Positions 43,716-51,726 of a DNA stretch of 64,000 nucleotides are shown in pieces. Origin of the DNA: Pseudomonas lactis (lineage in GTDB: Bacteria > Pseudomonadota > Gammaproteobacteria > Pseudomonadales > Pseudomonadaceae); NCBI RefSeq assembly GCF_001439845.1, contig NZ_JYLO01000008.1, forward strand, positions 124,001 to 188,000, read 5' to 3'. The stretch's first letter is position 1; the number at the start of each line of letters is the position of its first letter. The notes under the pieces were generated by a model that did no database searches, had not been told where the DNA came from, and saw only the letters and a program-made list of their open reading frames with translations. The position numbers were made by a program, and so were the translations under genes.

Positions 43716-44387
43716 ATGACTACTTCCCTCGCCGACTGGAAAGGCGCCCCGGCGCCCAGCGCGCACCTGCTTGAAGGGCGCTTTATCCACCTGGAAAAGC
43801 TCGACCCGGCGCGCCATGCCGACCAACTGTGGCAAGCCCTTGAAGGCCCAGGGGCCGACCCGAAGCTGTGGGATTACTTGCCCTACGGCCCGTTCACCGA
43901 ACGCAGTGCCTTCGACGCCTGGTTGAACAATCACGCCGCCCACAGCGACCCGTACTTTTTCAGCGTGATCGACCGTGCGACGGGCCAGGTTCAGGGCATC
44001 CTCAGCCTGATGTCCATCGTCCCGGCGCAAGGCCGTATCGAAATCGGCCACGTTACCTTCGGCGCGCCGATGCAGCGCTCGCCGAAAAGTACTGAAGCGG
44101 TGTACCTGCTGGCCAAGTATGCGTTCGAGCAGGGCTACCGTCGGCTGGAGTGGAAGTGCAACAACGGCAACGCGCGGTCCAAGTACGCGGCCGAGCGGTT
44201 GGGGTTCAGTTTTGAAGGGGTGTTCCGCCAGCACATGGTGGTCAAGGGACAGAACCGCGATACGGCGTGGTATTCGATCCTGGATTCGGAATGGCCGAAG
44301 GTCGGTGCCGGGTTTGAGGCGTGGTTGTCGGAGGCGAACCAGAGTGATTCGGGCCAGTTGAAGACACTCACAGAGTGTCGGGATTAA
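43716..44387 (+). CDS. GNAT-family N-acetyltransferase, RimJ/RimL type
   Basis: A 223-aa acetyltransferase of the RimJ/RimL class, with EGRFIHLEKLDPARHADQLW at the N-terminus, IEIGHVTFGAPMQRSPKSTEA near 106 and ACetyl-CoA-pocket residues in LEWKCNNGNARSKYAAERL, a variant of the usual N-x-x-S-x-x-x-x-x-x-L. GGAG precedes the ATG at 43716. It is the third gene of the PaiB-GNAT-GNAT operon. It is followed by a REPIN that separates it from the convergent methyltransferase gene. Confidence 0.88.
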   Translation: MTTSLADWKGAPAPSAHLLEGRFIHLEKLDPARHADQLWQALEGPGADPKLWDYLPYGPFTERSAFDAWLNNHAAHSDPYFFSVIDRATGQVQGILSLMSIVPAQGRIEIGHVTFGAPMQRSPKSTEAVYLLAKYAFEQGYRRLEWKCNNGNARSKYAAERLGFSFEGVFRQHMVVKGQNRDTAWYSILDSEWPKVGAGFEAWLSEANQSDSGQLKTLTECRD

Positions 44388-44396
44388 TGCTCACAT

Positions 44397-44485
44397 CTGT
44401 GGGAGCTGGCTTGCCTGCGATACAGACACCTCGGTGTATCAGGCAAAACCCGTTGATGCCATCGCAGGCAAGCCAGCTCCCACAG
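44397..44485. repeat. REPIN (GTGGGAGCTGGCTTGCCTGCGAT family), copy 1
   Basis: CTGTGGGAGCTGGCTTGCCT and its reverse complement face each other across about 40 bp between convergent genes. The same family recurs at 56369-56460. Confidence 0.9.
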
Positions 44486-44502
44486 TTTTGACCAGCGGTG
44501 AA

Positions 44503-45405
44503 TCAGTGGGTCAGGCGCTGGGCCAGCACCGCAATATGCTCCGGCCCGATGCCGCAGCACCCACCCAAATGGCTGGCGCCGCGTGCTTGCCAATCCGCCG
44601 CCCATTGCAAGTAGCCGGGCGGGTCGAGGTCGTCGCGCAACGGGTCCAGGCCGTCGTTGGCCGTGGCTTCCTTGGGTTGCGGTGGGAAGGCATTGGCGTA
44701 GGCGCCAATCTGGATGGCCACGCCCAGTCGGTCGAAGGTCTGGCGGGCAGCATCAATCGCCGCGCCGATCACTTCCGGCTGGCTGCAGTTGAACAGCAAT
44801 ACCTGCACGCCCAGTTGCGCCGCCGCCTCGGCTGCGTCCGCCACCGGTTCGCCGGAGCGCAGGCGCGGCACCTCGTCGGTGTCTTCGTCTTTCAAGGTAA
44901 ACGACAGCCAGAACGGCTTCCCATCTTTAGGCAGCCCGGCATGGATCGCCCGTGCTTCAGCGATCGAGCTCTGGGTTTCCGCCAGCCACAGGTCTACATG
45001 CGGGGCCAGGCCGTTCACCAACGGTGTCAGCAACTCACTGACGCGCTCGGCCTGGAACAGATCAGGGCGATAAGAGCCAAACAGCGGCGGCAATGAGCCG
45101 GCTACCTGCACGGCTTTACCGGAGGCCTGCACCGCCCGTCGCGCCAACTCGCCGGCCAACGCGGCCAACGCCTGGCCTTCTGCGGCAAACCGCTTTTCGC
45201 CAATATGGAACGGCACCACCGCGTAACTGTTGCTGGTGATTACATTGGCACCACTGTCGATGTAGGCCGCGTGCACCGCCTCCACCGCTTGCGGCGCTTC
45301 GCTCAAGGCCAGTGCCGACCATTCCGGCTGACGGAACGGCGCGCCACGGCGTTGCAGTTCACGGCCCATGCCGCCATCGAGAATTACTGTGCTTACTGCG
45401 CCCAT
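44503..45405 (-). CDS. Homocysteine S-methyltransferase family protein
   Basis: A protein of about 300 aa with the family start VILDGGMGRELQRRG, SNSYAVVPFHIGE, and the zinc ligands in LLFNCSQPEV and HLGGCCGIGPEHI. Members such as MmuM transfer a methyl group from S-methylmethionine (or SAM) to homocysteine, giving methionine. The start is uncertain: ATGs at 45405 and 45420 and a GTG at 45441 are in frame, and none has a strong ribosome site. It is divergent from an amino-acid ABC importer, which may bring in its methyl donor. Confidence 0.85.
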   Translation of the reverse strand: MGAVSTVILDGGMGRELQRRGAPFRQPEWSALALSEAPQAVEAVHAAYIDSGANVITSNSYAVVPFHIGEKRFAAEGQALAALAGELARRAVQASGKAVQVAGSLPPLFGSYRPDLFQAERVSELLTPLVNGLAPHVDLWLAETQSSIAEARAIHAGLPKDGKPFWLSFTLKDEDTDEVPRLRSGEPVADAAEAAAQLGVQVLLFNCSQPEVIGAAIDAARQTFDRLGVAIQIGAYANAFPPQPKEATANDGLDPLRDDLDPPGYLQWAADWQARGASHLGGCCGIGPEHIAVLAQRLTH

Positions 45406-45519
45406 ATGCTTTTTACTCATATGCTTATGAAAATAACTCACTATGAGAGTCGTTCTTATAACTATTTAATGCGTACCGTTCGGTTAATAACAACCTCTTT
45501 TTTATTCAGGTGTTCGATT

Positions 45520-46341
45520 TTGAAATTCAGACCGCTGTTGGCCCTGGGCCTGACGATGTTGGCTGCTTCAACCCAAGCCTTTGGCGGTGCCACGCTGGAT
45601 CGTGTCGAGCAGAAGAAAGAACTGGTCGGCGTGCTGATGGAAAGCTATCCGCCGTTTTCATTTCTCAATGACCAGAACCAGCTCGACGGTTTCGACGTGG
45701 ACGTGGCCAAGGCCGTGGCACAAAAACTGGGCGTGAAGTTGCGCCTGGAAACCCCGTCCTGGGACGTGATCGCCGCCGGCCGCTGGAGCGGGCGCTACGA
45801 CATCTGCATCTGCTCCATGACCCCAAGCAAGGCACGCGCCGAGGTGTTCGACTTCCCGGTGGAGTACTACGCTTCGCCGGCCGTGATCGTGGTCAATGCC
45901 AAGGACGATCGCATCCACGAAGCCCGGGACCTGAGCGGCAAGAAAGTCGGCCTCACCAGCGCCTCCAGCTACGAAAGTTACCTGAACAAGAACCTGGTGA
46001 TCGAAGGGGCCGAAGACACGCAGTTGCAGTACCCGTTCGAGGATGTGCAGATCGCCCCGTACGACACCGACAATGTGGCATTCCAGGACCTGGGCCTGGG
46101 CGCCGGCGTGCGCCTGGACGCGATCCTCACCAACCTGGTCACCGCGCAGCCGCGCCTGAGCCAGGACAAGCGCTTCAAGCTCGCCGGTGCGCCGCTGTAC
46201 TCGGAGCCCAACTCGGTGGCCATCGAGAAAGGCGACCCGCAGTGGGACAGCAAAGTGCGTGAGGTCTTCGCCCAGCTCAAGCAGGACGGCACCTTGAGCG
46301 CGCTGTCGCAAAAATGGATCGGCGCCGATATCAGCCGATGA
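45520..46341 (+). CDS. Amino-acid ABC transporter substrate-binding protein
   Basis: A periplasmic binding protein of family 3 (PF00497 type), 273 aa if started at the TTG at 45520. That start has an AGG site 9 nt upstream and gives a normal signal peptide (KFRPLLALGLTMLAASTQAF); the ATG at 45469 would add a 17-residue hydrophilic/hydrophobic extension. Landmarks are LVGVLMESYPPFSFLNDQNQLDGFDVDVAK and DICICSMTPSKARAEVFDFP. It overlaps the permease gene by 4 bp. The divergent homocysteine methyltransferase suggests a ligand such as S-methylmethionine or methionine, which is inference. Confidence 0.87.
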   Translation: MKFRPLLALGLTMLAASTQAFGGATLDRVEQKKELVGVLMESYPPFSFLNDQNQLDGFDVDVAKAVAQKLGVKLRLETPSWDVIAAGRWSGRYDICICSMTPSKARAEVFDFPVEYYASPAVIVVNAKDDRIHEARDLSGKKVGLTSASSYESYLNKNLVIEGAEDTQLQYPFEDVQIAPYDTDNVAFQDLGLGAGVRLDAILTNLVTAQPRLSQDKRFKLAGAPLYSEPNSVAIEKGDPQWDSKVREVFAQLKQDGTLSALSQKWIGADISR

Positions 46342-47108
46342 GTTTTCGCCTACGGCTTTACCTGACCTGGGCGGCGCTGTTCGGCCTGTTTGCGAGTTTC
46401 TTCCTGAGCTTTGACCTGAAGTTCTCGATCATCCTCGACAAGCTGCCCAACCTGGTCGGCCTGCACCTTGCGCCCAACGGCTTCCTGCAAGGTGCGGCGC
46501 TGACGCTGTTCTTGTGCCTGTGCGCCATCGTCGCCTCGTCGGTGCTGGGCTTTATCACCGCATTGGGGCGCCTGTCCAAAAGTGCGGTGGCGTTCGGCAT
46601 CGCCAGTTTCTACGCCTCGTTCTTTCGCGGCACGCCGCTGCTGATCCAGATCTTGTTGATCTACTTGGGCCTGCCGCAACTGGGGCTGGTGCCAGGCGCC
46701 ATCGTCGCCGGCATCATCGCGCTGTCGCTGAATTACGGCGCCTACCTGAGTGAAATTTTCCGCGCCGGCATCCTCGGCGTGCCCCATGGCCAACGCGAGG
46801 CCGCGCTGGCCCTGGGCATGCGCGACAGGGCGATCTTCTGGCACGTGACCCTGCCCCAGGCCATGCGCACCATCATCCCGCCGGCCACCAACCAGTTCAT
46901 CTCGATGCTCAAGGACTCCTCCCTGATCTCGGTGATGGGCGTGTGGGAAGTGATGTTCCTGGCACAGTCCTATGGCCGCTCGAGCTACCGCTATATCGAG
47001 ATGCTCACGACGGCGGCGATCATTTATTGGGTGATGTCCCTGGGGCTGGAATTGATCCAGGCGCGCATGGAGCGGCATTTCGGCAAGGGCTACGTGCGGC
47101 GCGGTTGA
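46338..47108 (+). CDS. Amino-acid ABC transporter permease (HisM/GlnP type)
   Basis: A 256-aa inner-membrane permease with about five hydrophobic segments, the conserved SFYASFFRGTPLLIQILLIYLGLPQ near residue 92 and the EAA loop (GILGVPHGQREAALALGMRD). Its start overlaps the binding-protein stop (ATGA). No ATPase gene lies within reach on either strand, so the transporter is incomplete here and must borrow an ATPase. Confidence 0.9.
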   Translation: MSFRLRLYLTWAALFGLFASFFLSFDLKFSIILDKLPNLVGLHLAPNGFLQGAALTLFLCLCAIVASSVLGFITALGRLSKSAVAFGIASFYASFFRGTPLLIQILLIYLGLPQLGLVPGAIVAGIIALSLNYGAYLSEIFRAGILGVPHGQREAALALGMRDRAIFWHVTLPQAMRTIIPPATNQFISMLKDSSLISVMGVWEVMFLAQSYGRSSYRYIEMLTTAAIIYWVMSLGLELIQARMERHFGKGYVRRG

Positions 47109-47119
47109 CGTGCAGAATG

Positions 47120-47175
47120 TGCAATATATTGCAGCGCTCAGGCTGAATAGGCTCAAGGATCTGCAATAGATTGCA
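47120..47175. promoter_or_regulatory. Pair of TGCAAT-N2-ATTGCA operators upstream of the autotransporter
   Basis: TGCAATATATTGCA (47120-47133, a perfect palindrome) and TGCAATAGATTGCA (47162-47175, one mismatch) start 42 bp apart, about four helical turns, and 89 bp before the autotransporter ATG. This layout favours cooperative binding of one dimeric regulator. Confidence 0.55.
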
Positions 47176-47263
47176 TATTCATTGTCGTCATCTTTTCGAC
47201 ACATTCCTGCAACTCCCCTCCGCTATACAGGTCGACTCGCTTGCCATAACAAGGTCGCCCAGC

Positions 47264-50230
47264 ATGCCCCCGTCTCCACAACGCCTCGCGCTCGCCATCA
47301 CCCTGTTGGCCGGCGGTGGTTTCATCGAAGCAGCCGCAGCCAAGACCCTGCAGATCGACACGCCTACCACCCAGGGGCAAACCCTGGGTGGCAGTGATAC
47401 GTTGACCACGTCGGCGCCTGGCAGCATTACAACCTCCGGGGTAGCAGTGACGCTCAAGGACGGCACCCGCAGTGCGGGGGTGGTGGTGACTAACGCGGGC
47501 AAGCTGGTCTCCAGTGGCGGCCGGGGTATCGACAGTTCGGGCAGTGTCAGCGGGGAGCGCAGGTACAGCATTTACAACCTTGCCGGTGGGGTGATCCAAG
47601 GCGCCAATGATGCGTTGCGCATCAACAGTAACGTTGCCAGCGGCAGCGTGCTGATCGACAACAGCGGCACCATTCGCTCGGCCACCGGCCAAGGGCTGGA
47701 CCTGGATGCGCTGCGCAGCAGTAACGTCACCACCACGATCATCAACCGTGCCGGTGGCTTGATTCGCGGGGAGGCCAGCGACGGCATGAAGACCGGCGCC
47801 AACGCTTCTATCACTAACTACGGCGAGATCTCCACTGGCGACACCTTCTCCCGCGATGACAAGTTCGATGGCGTGGACATCGACTCCGCCAGCGGCGTGA
47901 CGGTCACCAATTACGGCCTGATTTCCGGTGGCCGCCATGGCATCACCACGGACGAGGGCGCCACGCTGACCAACTACGGCACGGTGATCGGCCGCAACGG
48001 CTCGGGCTTTGGTTCCGATGGCGACGGCACTGTGGTCAACCACGGCACCATCATAGGCGCGTTCTCCGGCCTGCAACCGGATGGCGACGGTGACGGTGTG
48101 GACATCGACAAGATCGCCCATATCGAAAATTACGGTGTTATCCAGGGTGTAGGCGCCGGGGGTGTCGACAAGAACGGCTTCGCCAACGGCAGCGAAGGGA
48201 TCGCCCTGGGCGGTGGCTCTCTCTACAACGCCAAAGGCGCGCTGATCAGTGGTGCCAGCAATGCCATCCTGGTGGACGACGGCAGCGACGGGCCGGGGCT
48301 CGCGGCCACCACCCTGGAGAACCACGGCACGATTGAAGGCCTGGATGGCTTTGGCGTGAAGTTCGTCGGCAACTATGCCGACACGGTCATCAACAGCGGC
48401 ACCATAAGCGGCAGTAATGGCCTGGCCCTGGATTTGGGCGGCGGCGATGACCAGCTGATCTTGCGTAACGGCAGCCGCTTTATCGGCACGGTGGACGGCG
48501 GCAGCGGTTACGACCGACTGACCCTGGACGACGTCGCCGGTGGCAGTTTTGGCGACAGCCGCAACCTCGAACGGTTGGAGGTCAAGCAAGGCACCTGGAC
48601 GTTGACCGGCCAGGGTGACTTCAGCGACGGCGGCGAGATTTCCAGCGGTGCCACGCTGGTCAACCAAGGCGGCATTGCCGGTAACGTGACGGTCGACGCA
48701 GGCGGTGTGTATGCCGGCGGCGGCTCGGTGGGCAGCCTGCTGGTCAACGGCACTCTGCAGACCAACACCGTATTGGGTACCGCCAGCATCAGCCGTGACT
48801 TGCGCATGGGCAGCGGCTCGACCCTCGCCTATGGCGTCAACGCCGACGGCAGTAGCGCACCGATCAAGGTCGGCGGCACCGCTTACCTTAATGGGGCGAC
48901 GCTGACGGTCAACCCCGGCGAAGGCACCTACCCCTGGCAAAGCCACTACAGCGTGCTGCAAGCCGGCAGCATCAATGGCACGTTTGGCAAGGTCACCAGC
49001 GACTACGCCTTCCTGACCCCGACCCTGGATTACAGCGCCACTCAGGTCGGCCTTACGTACACCCGTAACGACATCGCCTTCAACCAGTTCGCCAGCACCG
49101 GCAACGGCGCCAGCGCCGCCAACAGCCTGGCGGGCCTGGGCACGACCAACCCGCTGTACAACGCCCTGCTCAATACCACCACCGGCACAGCCGGTGCCGC
49201 TATCGAGCAACTGGCGGGCAGCAGCACCGCCAACCTCACCAGCGCCACCCTCAATGCCAGTGCGCAAGTGGGCAACAGCATGCTCGCCGCCATGCACAAG
49301 GTGGGCGGCGGTGCGGGACTGCTGGTAGGGCTCAATGACAAAGATACACCGGTACTGGCCGCCACCGGCGTGCCCGCCGAGGTGCGCAACCTCAATGACC
49401 CGAATGCCCGCGGCCGACTGTGGCTGCAAGGCATCGGCAGCTACGGCAAGCTTGATGGCGAGCACGGCAGCAACGGCTTGACCCAACGCACCAAAGGCAC
49501 AGTGCTCGGCGCCGATTGGGCGCTGGACAGCGACTGGCGCTTGGGTGTGCTAGGGGGTTACTCCAAGACCGACCTGGACACCACCGGTGTCGACGGCAGC
49601 GTCGACAGCTGGCACGCCGGCGTCTATGCCCTGCGCCAGAGCGGCCCATTGGCGTTGCGACTGGGTGCGGCCTACAGCGGGCACCAGGGCGACAGTAAAC
49701 GCACGCTGGCCTTCAGCGGTTTTAACGACCGCGCCAAAGGCGACTATGACGCCAACAGCCAGCAGGCTTTCGCTGAACTGGGCTACGCCATGGGCAGTGG
49801 TCGCTTGAGCGCAGAGCCGTTCGCCAACCTCGGCTACCAGCGCTATCAGCGCGACGGTTACAACGAAAAAGGCGGCGCCGCTGCGTTGCACGTGGAAGGC
49901 CAGACCCAGGACAACTTCAGCAGTACCTTCGGCCTGCGCCTGGCCCACCTGAGCCAGCTGGACAACGGCGTCAGCCTCACACCCCGTGCCAGCCTTGGCT
50001 GGAAACATACCTATGGCGATGTCGACAGCACCACACGCCAGGCTTTCCTGGCCGGTGGCACCGCCTTCAATGTGCAAGGCAGCGCCCTGGACCGCGACAG
50101 CCTGTTGCTCGAAGCAGGCCTGGACGTAGGCTTATCCGCCCGTCATCGCCTGGGCTTGGGCTATACCGGCGAAGTGGGCAGCAACAGCCGCAACCATGCG
50201 CTGACCGGCCAATGGCAGATGAGTTTTTAA
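47264..50230 (+). CDS. Type V autotransporter
   Basis: A 988-aa classical autotransporter. The signal peptide (QRLALAITLLAGGGFIEAAAA) is followed by a passenger (about 30-640) built of beta-helix-like repeats of NYGxIxG type (NYGEISTGD, NYGLISGGRHG, NYGTVIGRNG, NHGTIIGAF, NHGTIEGLDG, NSGTISGSNG). The C-terminal translocator runs from LWLQGIGSYGKLDGEHG near 717 and ends in the aromatic GQWQMSF. The frame is open from a TTG at 47171, but the ATG at 47264 gives the signal peptide. The passenger has no protease or lipase motif that I can see, so adhesion or aggregation is the default guess. Confidence 0.88.
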   Translation: MPPSPQRLALAITLLAGGGFIEAAAAKTLQIDTPTTQGQTLGGSDTLTTSAPGSITTSGVAVTLKDGTRSAGVVVTNAGKLVSSGGRGIDSSGSVSGERRYSIYNLAGGVIQGANDALRINSNVASGSVLIDNSGTIRSATGQGLDLDALRSSNVTTTIINRAGGLIRGEASDGMKTGANASITNYGEISTGDTFSRDDKFDGVDIDSASGVTVTNYGLISGGRHGITTDEGATLTNYGTVIGRNGSGFGSDGDGTVVNHGTIIGAFSGLQPDGDGDGVDIDKIAHIENYGVIQGVGAGGVDKNGFANGSEGIALGGGSLYNAKGALISGASNAILVDDGSDGPGLAATTLENHGTIEGLDGFGVKFVGNYADTVINSGTISGSNGLALDLGGGDDQLILRNGSRFIGTVDGGSGYDRLTLDDVAGGSFGDSRNLERLEVKQGTWTLTGQGDFSDGGEISSGATLVNQGGIAGNVTVDAGGVYAGGGSVGSLLVNGTLQTNTVLGTASISRDLRMGSGSTLAYGVNADGSSAPIKVGGTAYLNGATLTVNPGEGTYPWQSHYSVLQAGSINGTFGKVTSDYAFLTPTLDYSATQVGLTYTRNDIAFNQFASTGNGASAANSLAGLGTTNPLYNALLNTTTGTAGAAIEQLAGSSTANLTSATLNASAQVGNSMLAAMHKVGGGAGLLVGLNDKDTPVLAATGVPAEVRNLNDPNARGRLWLQGIGSYGKLDGEHGSNGLTQRTKGTVLGADWALDSDWRLGVLGGYSKTDLDTTGVDGSVDSWHAGVYALRQSGPLALRLGAAYSGHQGDSKRTLAFSGFNDRAKGDYDANSQQAFAELGYAMGSGRLSAEPFANLGYQRYQRDGYNEKGGAAALHVEGQTQDNFSSTFGLRLAHLSQLDNGVSLTPRASLGWKHTYGDVDSTTRQAFLAGGTAFNVQGSALDRDSLLLEAGLDVGLSARHRLGLGYTGEVGSNSRNHALTGQWQMSF

Positions 50231-50339
50231 TCGCACCGTACTAGAGACAACTCCCGCACATCAGCGGTCGATAGCCTGACAGTTATCCCCCCGCACCTCG
50301 CCTAAATTCCCGGCCTCATTCATCAGAGGTTGGGAATTC

Positions 50340-51641
50340 ATGCGCTTTACACTTCAAAGAATCGCGATAGTCATCAGCCTGGCAGTGGCCGCCAGTTTTC
50401 AGCCCGCCCATGCGCGAGGCGATATCGAATACAGGCCCTACGGGAGCTATCCCTACGACGCCGCCGACGATAGTTGGGCATTCCTGTCGGCGTTCGAAGC
50501 GCCGCCCCTTCCACCGCCCTTCGACGGATTCCTCACCCAACAGGCCACGTCGCACAATGGCTTGCAGGTTGCCAAGGTGCTGGAGCCGGCATTGATTCAA
50601 CTCGTGGCCTCCGGCGAACTTAACTCGCAAGAGCTCAAGGAATTGCAGAAATCATTCGAGCAATTGAGCAATCAGCCCGGCGGAATCGGCGCAGCCCTCG
50701 AGCAACTGGCCGCCAGCCAAAACGCCAACCTGGCCACCGCAACCCAGGCCACCACCCAGCACCTGAGCCGCCAATTGCTCTCCACCCTGCGCACACTGCC
50801 CACGGACGACGAAGGCCACTTCTGGGTGCAAGGCCTGGGCAACGGCGGCAGCCTAGACGCACAACACGGTAGCGCCGGCTTGAAACACGATACCCAAGGC
50901 CTGTTGCTGGGCGCCGACTGGGCGGTCGACCATGCCTGGCGGGTGGGTGTCATGGGCGCCAAGACCTCTAGCCGCTTGGATGCCCCGCGTTATGCCGCCG
51001 ACCTGGACAGCTGGCACTTGGGCGGCTACGCCGTGCGCCAGGACGGCCCCTTCGCCCTGCGCCTGGGGGCGATCTACAGCAACCATGCCGGGCAGAACAA
51101 ACGCAGCGTCAGCCTGCTCAATTACCACGACTCGCTCAAAAGCAAATACAACGCTAGCAGCCAGACCCTGTTCTCCGAACTGGGCTATCAATTGGGCAGC
51201 GGTGATTCCACTGTCGAACCCTTCGTCGGTCTCGGCTACCAACGCTATCAGCGCGACCGTTTCAAAGAGAGCGGCGGCGTGACCGCATTGAACGTCGGCC
51301 CACAAACCCAGCGAAACCTGAACAGCACCTTTGGCCTGCGCCTGGCAACGCTGTATCGCTTCGACAACAACATGAGCCTCACGCCCCACCTCAGCACGAG
51401 CTGGAAACACCTCTACGGCGACGTCAACAGCCAGGTCCGCCAAACCTCGCGCTATGCGCCGGGTCTGATCGACGGTTACACCATCACCGGCACCGCCCTG
51501 GACCGCGATAGCTTTGACTTGCAAGCGGGCCTGGACCTTGCCTTGTCCAAACAACACAGCGTCGGCCTGACTTACACCAGCCAAGCCGGCAACCATGGCC
51601 ACGACCAAGGTCTGACCGGCCAGTGGAAAATGAGCTTCTAA
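50340..51641 (+). CDS. Autotransporter-barrel protein lacking a passenger
   Basis: A 433-aa protein with a signal peptide (FTLQRIAIVISLAVAASF, cleavage near HARG), a proline-rich segment of about 40 residues, a helical region (ELKELQKSFEQLSNQ) and then an autotransporter barrel from residue about 160. The barrel is a clear paralogue of the upstream gene's: FWVQGLGNGGSLDAQHGSAG, YQRYQRDRFKESGG and the terminal GQWKMSF correspond to that protein's LWLQGIGSYGKLDGEHG, YQRYQRDGYNEKGG and GQWQMSF. With no beta-helix passenger, it may display only its short N-terminal part or act as a stand-alone outer-membrane protein. Confidence 0.85.
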   Translation: MRFTLQRIAIVISLAVAASFQPAHARGDIEYRPYGSYPYDAADDSWAFLSAFEAPPLPPPFDGFLTQQATSHNGLQVAKVLEPALIQLVASGELNSQELKELQKSFEQLSNQPGGIGAALEQLAASQNANLATATQATTQHLSRQLLSTLRTLPTDDEGHFWVQGLGNGGSLDAQHGSAGLKHDTQGLLLGADWAVDHAWRVGVMGAKTSSRLDAPRYAADLDSWHLGGYAVRQDGPFALRLGAIYSNHAGQNKRSVSLLNYHDSLKSKYNASSQTLFSELGYQLGSGDSTVEPFVGLGYQRYQRDRFKESGGVTALNVGPQTQRNLNSTFGLRLATLYRFDNNMSLTPHLSTSWKHLYGDVNSQVRQTSRYAPGLIDGYTITGTALDRDSFDLQAGLDLALSKQHSVGLTYTSQAGNHGHDQGLTGQWKMSF

Positions 51642-51668
51642 CCCTGCCAAACACTTAAATTGCAGGCG

Positions 51669-51694
51669 AAAAAAAAGGGGAGCACCTGCCCCCC
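51669..51694 (-). terminator. Terminator of the pycA-oadA operon
   Basis: On the minus strand GGGGGGC-AGGT-GCTCCCC forms a 7-bp stem with one G-U pair and is followed by eight U residues, 33 bp after the oadA stop. Confidence 0.85.
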
Positions 51695-51726
51695 CGAGGA
51701 TTAAACGTTAGTCTCGAAGGCTGTGA

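Noticed and set aside
44397..44485. The 44.4-kb and other REP doublets as tRNA-like genes or small RNAs
   Set aside because: They repeat in several places as inverted REP units and lack tRNA arms or CCA ends.
47153..49486. A 777-codon frame antisense to the autotransporter
   Set aside because: It mirrors the codon pattern of a strongly supported gene, has no ribosome site, and shows composition typical of GC-rich antisense frames.
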